Part shown: positions 8,581 through 13,331 of the stretch, in pieces
How positions within the stretch are numbered: position 1 is the stretch's first letter
Layout: each line of letters begins with the position of its first letter
Source: Theristus sp. LFF4_11
Taxonomy: Eukaryota; Nematoda; Chromadorea; Monhysterida; Xyalidae
DNA: 13,331 nt
NCBI GenBank assembly: GCA_030248135.1
Contig: JASANC010004168.1
Location: forward strand, 1 to 13,331
Direction of reading: 5' to 3'
Translations under genes and position numbers: made by a program
The notes under the pieces: model-generated
The model's database searches: none
Told to the model about the DNA's origin: nothing
Seen by the model: the letters and a program-made list of their open reading frames with translations, nothing else

Positions 8581-8588
8581 GGTGGGGT

Positions 8589-8940
8589 CTCTGCCTGATG
8601 ACTCGACTTGAGACAAAAGAAGATTTTCAGATATTTTCATAAGAAAGTACAGTTTTAATGTTTAATGAGAATTTTTTATTGGTTTAATTTTAAATAATTA
8701 ATTGGTAATTTAAAACTTTAATAACAAATTAAACAAAAAAGGCTCAGATGAAATATAGCTCTGCTCGGCGACAAGGAAAGTTGAGCATGGAAGATTTCGA
8801 TTTGGGGTTCTAAATAAAACATAATTACAAATCAATAAACAAAAACAACTTTTTTTAAAAAAAAGAATTGAAAACTCGTGTGCGAGAATAACATAACCAG
8901 CTGCGTGCGACAAAGACAATGACAACGCTTTAAAATTTCG
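8589..8940. other. AT-rich segment with no recognised feature
   Basis: Unique within this window, with short A/T tracts and no plausible gene. The last 30 bases before the F2 array (TTTAAAATTTCGTGGGCCGC) match, inverted, the right border of F1 (GCGGCCCACGAAGTTTTCAT), so part of it belongs to the repeat that carries the minisatellite. Confidence 0.4.
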
Positions 8941-8992
8941 TGGGCCGCCATCGTCCCAGGCCGCAATCGTCCCGGGCCGCAATCGTCCCAGG
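8941..8992 (-). repeat. Minisatellite F2, left part
   Basis: Three units of the GCGGCC minisatellite read on the minus strand. The array is cut at GTCCCAGG (8985-8992) by element B3 and resumes at 10035 with the same eight bases. Confidence 0.85.
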
Positions 8993-10034
8993 TAGGGTTA
9001 AGGGCTTTGACAAAAAAAAAATTTTTTTTTATTTTTTTTGTTTTTTTTTAAAAAAATTTGGATTTTTTTTTCAAACTTAAAAAAAAAATTTGAAAAATTT
9101 TTCTTCTACTTTGCTCTGAAAATTCGATTTATGGCATAATTTTTTGAAAGTTCAAACCAAATTTTCTTCCCAACTTCTTTGTGTGCTTAGGTACATGTCA
9201 TTATTTGGTCATTTTGACCGACGTACTCCATGTTTTTCGATTTGGATGACTTCTAGAGTCAATTTTTAGCGTTGAAATGACTTAACTGAATTGAAATATC
9301 GTTTCAGAAATCGTTTTCTTGCAACTTAGAACATGTTTTTTCAGTCGGTAGGCCATGAGATGAACATGATATTTTGTTGATTGGCGTATGTTATAGGTCT
9401 ACAATGGAGTTGTGCGATATATTGTTAAACAATTGGAGCGGAGATGTTGGTTAATACCACATCACACGACCGTTTTTCAGATACCCGATAACATGGCCAC
9501 ATGTTAAAACTTGCGTGCTGAGCTAAACTAACGTGTTAAACTTGCGTCTGTCAGTTGCCCCAAACGTGATCGCGAAATCATGGTACGTGTTTTCGATACG
9601 ATGATTTGAAGAGTGGGCTCTCGCCATGTGGCAGATAGCATAGCTGGTTGAACCTGAAAGTAAGTGTCTTGGGGGGGGGGGCGACCGGGTCGACAGGGGT
9701 TGCCGACTTAGCTACAGCAAACAGGAATTTTTGAACACAGTCAAATTTTGGTAATTTTCTAAAGAGGAACAACTAAGAACGGTTCAATATTCAAGTACAC
9801 GTCGAAAATTGTCCTGTTTTACTGTTGAAAATGCAACTTTCCCTCTATGAAATGGACATAATTTCAATAAAACACGATTTTCGCTCTTATAGTTTTCCGG
9901 ATCGTTCTGAAAATAGTCTAGATGAACTCAGCTCGACGAGACGCTTCGAACAAACCTAACTTGTAAAAAAAAATTTTTTTTTTTAATTTTTTTTAATTTA
10001 AAAAAAAATCCGGATTTTTTTTCCCCTAACCCTA
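8993..10034 (-). mobile_element. Element B3: hAT-like transposon inserted in minisatellite F2 (1042 bp)
   Basis: Ends are TAGGGTTA and TAACCCTA. The 8 bp on each side are identical: GTCCCAGG at 8985-8992 and 10035-10042. Removing the element and one 8-mer restores the minisatellite phase, so both ends and the 8-bp duplication are fixed exactly. This is the clearest proof that the B unit is mobile. It is nearly identical to B1 and B2 in opposite orientation. A/T tracts lie inside both ends, and no intact transposase frame is visible. Confidence 0.92.
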
Positions 10035-10230
10035 GTCCCAGGCCGCAATCGTCCTGGGCCGCAATCGTCCCGGGCCGCAATCGTCCCAGGTCGCAATCCT
10101 TCAGGCCGCAATCGTCCAGGCCGCAATCCTTCAGGCCGCAATTGTCCTAGGCCGCAATCCTTCAGGCCGCAATCCTTCAGGCCGCAATGCTTCGGCCGCA
10201 AAGCTTCGGCCGCTATCTAATGGGCCGCAA
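10035..10230 (-). repeat. Minisatellite F2, right part
   Basis: About a dozen further units with the same variant classes as F1: GGCCGCAATCGTCCCx next to B3, then shorter GGCCGCAATCCTTCA and GGCCGCAATGCTTC types. As in F1, the uniform 16-bp class clusters at one end and the short degenerate classes at the other, which suggests both arrays descend from one ancestral array. Confidence 0.88.
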
Positions 10231-10319
10231 TCGAACGCACGCCCCCAAAACCTGACACTGGACCATCCACACCCCCCCCCTCGACATTTGCTTGACACCC
10301 CCCCACCCCCCCCCAAGAT
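10231..10319. repeat. Remnant of repeat I
   Basis: CCCCCAAAACCTGACACTGG and the ACCATCCACACCCC tail match 6805-6835. C-runs then lead to the CAGTACC terminus of C3. No gene. Confidence 0.5.
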
Positions 10320-10850
10320 CAGTACCGTGGGCGAGGGGGGGGGGGGTACACCCCCCCAGAGCCCCACCGACCGTCGGGGGGGGGGGGGGGGGGTTGGGGG
10401 GGGCACCGTGCCACCCTCCCTAAAACCGGGCACCCCCCCATCGGACCCCCCCCCTCGAAAATTTGGCCGACACCCCCCCACACCCCCCATGAAATTTTGT
10501 CTGGCGGAGACCCCCCCCCAAAATTTTCCGTACACCCTAAAAATTTTTTTCGAAAATCATGATTTTTTGTCTATAAAGTCCATAATATAAGCTGAATATA
10601 TGATAACTTGACCATCTTCATTGTAATTTCAACGATTTTGCAGCAAAATTTAGCGTTTTTCCTTCAAAATTAAAGCGAAAAATTATCATGGGGGGTGGGG
10701 GGTATCAGGACCCCCCCACAGAAAATTTTGAAAAAATGCACCCCCCCCCCATGGTACCCCCATGGGGGGGTCCCACGTTACCATAGGTTGGACCCCCCCT
10801 CACTTTTTGGTCGGCACCCCCCCCCCCACGGCACCATACCCCCCGGCATA
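10320..10850 (-). mobile_element. Family C, copy C3 (right end lost)
   Basis: The terminus CAGTACCGTGGGC at 10320-10332 is followed by G-runs, GGGGTACACCCC and the C core on the minus strand (about 10530-10692). It then continues through CATGGGGGGGTCCCACG and CACTTTTTGGTCGGCACCCC. It stops after CACGGCACCATACCCCC, about 30 bp short of the terminus seen in C4. Confidence 0.75.
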
Positions 10851-10982
10851 GTTGTTCCAGAGCCGAGGGGTTGGGGGGGGGGGCGATATAGATAGCTGGA
10901 ACAAATTTTCCAGATAGATAGATAGCTGGAAAATTTTGGGGGGGCCGCGGGGGGGGCCATGTGACTTTGGGGGGGGGCCGGT
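10851..10982. repeat. Repeat remnant with a short GATA tract
   Basis: 10850-10922 is the inverse of 7640-7706. It contains an (AGAT)n tract at about 10911-10926 and G-runs beside a GGCCGCGG segment. It lies between C3 and H2. No gene is seen. Confidence 0.5.
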
Positions 10983-11224
10983 CAAAATTTTGAAATTAGA
11001 TAGATAAATAGCTAAAACGCTAAGAAGCTATAAAAACAGCTAAATAAGGCTTAAAATACGCTAAAAATCAAGTATAAATGCATATTTAACCTAAAATTAG
11101 CACAATTTTCAAGAATTTTGAGCAAAAATGGTCAATTTTGGTCAAAAATTGACTCATTTTATGTCTTCGAAGACAAAATTTTTTAGCGAGATAGCTGGCG
11201 GAAAAATTTTGTTAGCTAGTAAAT
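10983..11224 (-). repeat. Repeat H, copy 2 (main part)
   Basis: Inverse of 2901-3147 with the same order of blocks and the palindrome GTCTTCGAAGAC at 11163-11174. It is interrupted at 11225 by C4, and the other side resumes at 12571 with TAGATAATAGCTGAG. Divergence between copies is moderate, so H is older than the B copies. Confidence 0.78.
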
Positions 11225-11265
11225 CAGTACCGTGGGCGGGGGGGGGGGTGGGGGGGGGGTACACC

Positions 11266-12036
11266 TAGAGATGTAAGGGTCAAAAAAATTTTTTATTTTT
11301 TTTTAATTTTTTTTTTAAAAAAAAAGTAAAAAAAAAAATGAGCATTTTTTTTATTTTTTTTATTAAAAATTTTTGAAATTTTTTCTTTAATGTGCCCTGA
11401 AAATGCCGTTTTTGGCATAATTTTTCGAAAGTTCAACAAAAATTTTCTTTGACTTTACCTTGTCACTTAGTCTTCAACGCTGCAGGTGGTATTCTGGATT
11501 GATTTATCGACTGTTTTCAGCCTTGGTGAGTGATGATCGACTCGCGCATTGAAGTACTTGAGCGTCGCAAAGGCTAGTTCAACAAATTCCGATGTCGCTA
11601 AGGTGAGATAGAAGCAGAGAACTCACATTTACGCATCGTTTTTCAGGATCTCGAAAGGTGGAAATTGCACTGTCTGCCACTGCAAGCGTAACTTCGTTGG
11701 TTGCTCGTTGCTGTTTCGCCTCGTGTCGTCAGCATGATCACACCGGTTTGTTGTGGAACTTGTTTCCATGTTATTTGAGGTGAATTGAGAGGCAAAACAC
11801 GAGACGTGATGTCGTCGGTGGGAAAATGGGGTCGCCGAAACCAAGTCTGAAATTTTCACCCTCCTCCCATATGAGTGGGGTTCATATGGTAAGTCGGTGG
11901 CTCCTCAGATGGTGATATTCGGACTCCCTGAAAAATTCTGAACAACTTTCATTTTAAAAAAAAAAATTAAAAAAAAAAATTTTTTTTTTTAAAAAAAGAA
12001 AAAAAATAGAAAATTTTTTTTTTCTTGACATCTCTA
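11266..12036 (+). mobile_element. Element D1: hAT-like transposon nested in C4 (771 bp)
   Basis: Termini TAGAGATGT at the left and ACATCTCTA at the right are inverse to each other. Identical 8-bp direct repeats GGTACACC flank it at 11258-11265 and 12037-12044. Removing it restores the family C arm (GGGGTACACCCC then CAGAGCACC) as in C3. The interior near 11365-11455 matches the same region of A, B and E (CTGAAAA, GGCATAATTTTTCGAAAGTT). No intact transposase frame; a 76-codon frame at 11629-11859 on the minus strand has no recognisable domain. Confidence 0.9.
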
Positions 12037-12122
12037 GGTACACCCCCCCCCCAGAGCACCCGAGACCGTCGGGTGGGGAGGGGGGGGGGGGGCACGAAGC
12101 CACCCCCCCCTAAAAACCGGGC

Positions 12123-12123
<1 letters not shown>

Positions 12124-12162
<39 letters not shown>
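12124..12162. repeat. Homopolymer of 39 C
   Basis: An uninterrupted run of 39 C in the outer arm of C4. Other family C copies have runs of only about 6 to 14 at the matching place, so this is local expansion. Exact length is uncertain because such runs are prone to sequencing and slippage error. Confidence 0.85.
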
Positions 12163-12164
<2 letters not shown>

Positions 12165-12570
12165 GAAAATTTGGCCGACACCCCCCCACCCCCCATGAAA
12201 TTTTGTCTGGCGGACACCCCCCCCCAAAATTGTCTGCACACCCTAAAATTTTTTCGAAAATCATGATTTTTTGTCTGTAAAGTCCATAATATAAGCTGAA
12301 TATATGATAACTTGACCATCTTCATTGTAATTTCAACGATTTTGCAGCAAAATTTAGCGTTTTTCCTTCAAAATTTAAGCAAAAAATTATCATGGGGGGG
12401 TGGGGGGGGGTGGACCCCCACAGAAAATTTTGAAAAAATGCACCCCCCATGGGACCCCCCTGGGGGGGGGGTCCCACGTTACCATAGGTTGGACCCCCCT
12501 CACTTTTTGGTCGGCACCCCCCCACGGTACCATACCCCCCCTCGAAATTTTTTTTGGGCCCACGGTACTG

Positions 12571-12770
12571 TAGATAATAGCTGAGCCGAAAAATGTTCTC
12601 TGATAGAGATAGATTCGAAAATTTTTTGGGGGGGCCGGCCCCCCCCACCCCCCCCCCCTAGAACAACTCCCCGGGGAGGTTCCGAAAATTGTTTGGGCCC
12701 ACGGTACTGCCCTAGATCGACCTAAGTAACAGTGACACCCCCCCCCAAAATTTTCTCGGACCACCCAAAA
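12571..12770. repeat. H2 remnant and an isolated family C end between C4 and C5
   Basis: 12571-12630 continues repeat H after C4. A 12-bp palindrome CTCCCCGGGGAG is at 12667-12678. At 12679-12709 a lone family C end occurs (CCGAAAATTGTTTGGGCCCA then CGGTACTG) without a body. The last 60 bases include a C-run followed by AAAATTTTCTCGGACC, resembling C arm sequence. No gene. Confidence 0.55.
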
Positions 12771-13331
12771 CAGTACCGTGGGCCCAAAAAAAAATTTCGA
12801 GGGGGGGGGTATGGTACCGTGGGCGGGGGGGGCTGCCGACCAAAAAGTGAGGGGGGCCCAACCTATGGTAACGTGGTCGTGGGACCCCCCCATGGGGGTA
12901 CCATGGGGGGGTGCATTTTTTCAAAATTTTCTGTGGGGGGGGGTCCTGATACCCCCACCCCCCCCCCCCCCCCATGACAATTTTTTTCGCTTAAATTTTG
13001 AAGGAAAAACGCTAAATTTTGCTGCAAAATCGTTGAAATTACAATGAAGATGGTCAAGTTATCATATATTCAGCTTATATTATGGACTTTATACACAAAA
13101 ATTCTTGATTTTCGAAAAAATTCTTTGGGTGTGCAGAATTTTTTTTGGGGGGGGGGGTGTCCGCCCGCCAAATTTGCCGGGGGGGGGTGGGGGGGGTGTC
13201 GGCCAAATTTTCGAGGGGGGGGGGTACGATGGGGGGGGGGGTGCCCGGTTTTGGAGGGGGTGGCACGGTGCCCCCCCCCCCTCCCCCCACCCGACGGTCT
13301 CGGGTGCTCTGGGGGGTGTACCCCCCCACCC
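12771..13331 (+). mobile_element. Family C, copy C5 (runs off the window)
   Basis: Starts with CAGTACCGTGGGCCC at 12771, has the C core at about 12973-13130, and continues through GTGTCGGCCAAATTTTCGAG and CCCGACGGTCTCGGGTGCTC to the window edge. It is in opposite orientation to C4, which ends 200 bp away, so the two form a long inverted repeat with arms of over 500 bp (excluding D1). The right terminus is outside the window. Confidence 0.8.

Larger units (their letters stand above)
11225..12570 (-). mobile_element. Family C, copy C4: complete TIR element with D1 nested inside
   Basis: Both termini are present: CAGTACCGTGGGC at 11225-11237 and GCCCACGGTACTG at 12558-12570. Without D1 and its extra target copy the element is about 567 bp. 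Flanks are TAGTAAAT (11217-11224) and TAGATAAT (12571-12578), six of eight identical, and the uninterrupted H1 copy carries TAGATAAT once (minus-strand reading). This indicates a class II element with 8-bp target duplication. The core is at about 12224-12393. Whether it belongs to hAT or another superfamily with 8-bp duplications is open, because CAGTA does not fit the hAT YARNG rule at base five. Confidence 0.8.

Overview
The window comes from a eukaryotic nuclear genome, most likely an animal or a close relative. The evidence is one four-exon gene on the minus strand (264..1929) whose conceptual protein is an animal-type malectin: signal peptide, one lectin domain, an acidic linker and a membrane anchor at the extreme C-terminus. 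All three introns are short (186 to 312 bp), have GT-AG ends and join in frame. I cannot name the species or phylum from this sequence.

Everything to the right of about 2340 is a dense, nested repeat island with no protein gene that I can support. It holds (i) a group of related non-autonomous DNA transposons, here called A, B, D and E. They start TAGGG or TAGAG and end with the inverse, several are flanked by 8-bp target-site duplications, and all have subterminal A/T tracts. This is the signature of the hAT superfamily. (ii) A second TIR family, C, has ends CAGTACCGTGGGC. It is extremely G/C-homopolymer rich around a conserved AT-rich core and occurs five times, mostly in inverted pairs. 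(iii) An older AT-rich repeat, H, occurs in two inverted copies. (iv) A GCGGCC-based minisatellite, F, occurs in two inverted arrays.

Layout: 1-263 is 3' flank with a hairpin; 264-1929 is malectin; 1930-2340 is its 5' flank; 2341-2850 is G/C-homopolymer sequence; 2901-3147 is H1; 3167-3902 is A; 3911-4934 and 4937-5954 are tandem B1 and B2; 5955-6450 is C1; 6451-6712 is inverted C2; 6713-7113 is mixed repeat remnants; 7114-7248 is truncated D2; 7249-7372 is a G-rich repeat; 7378-7599 is minisatellite F1; 7929-8580 is E; 8985-10230 is minisatellite F2 split by B3; 10320-10850 is C3; 10983-11224 is H2; 11225-12570 is C4, split by D1; 12771 to the window end is C5.

The nesting gives a relative history. 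H was present first. C4 inserted into H2, and the uninterrupted H1 shows a matching empty site. D1 then inserted into C4. Separately, B3 inserted into minisatellite F2, and A sits beside B1 at an 8-bp target. The TAGGGTTAGGG strings resemble animal telomere repeats, but most are transposon termini. There is no operon or pathway here; the interest lies in the mobile-element families and in one altered ligand-site position in malectin.
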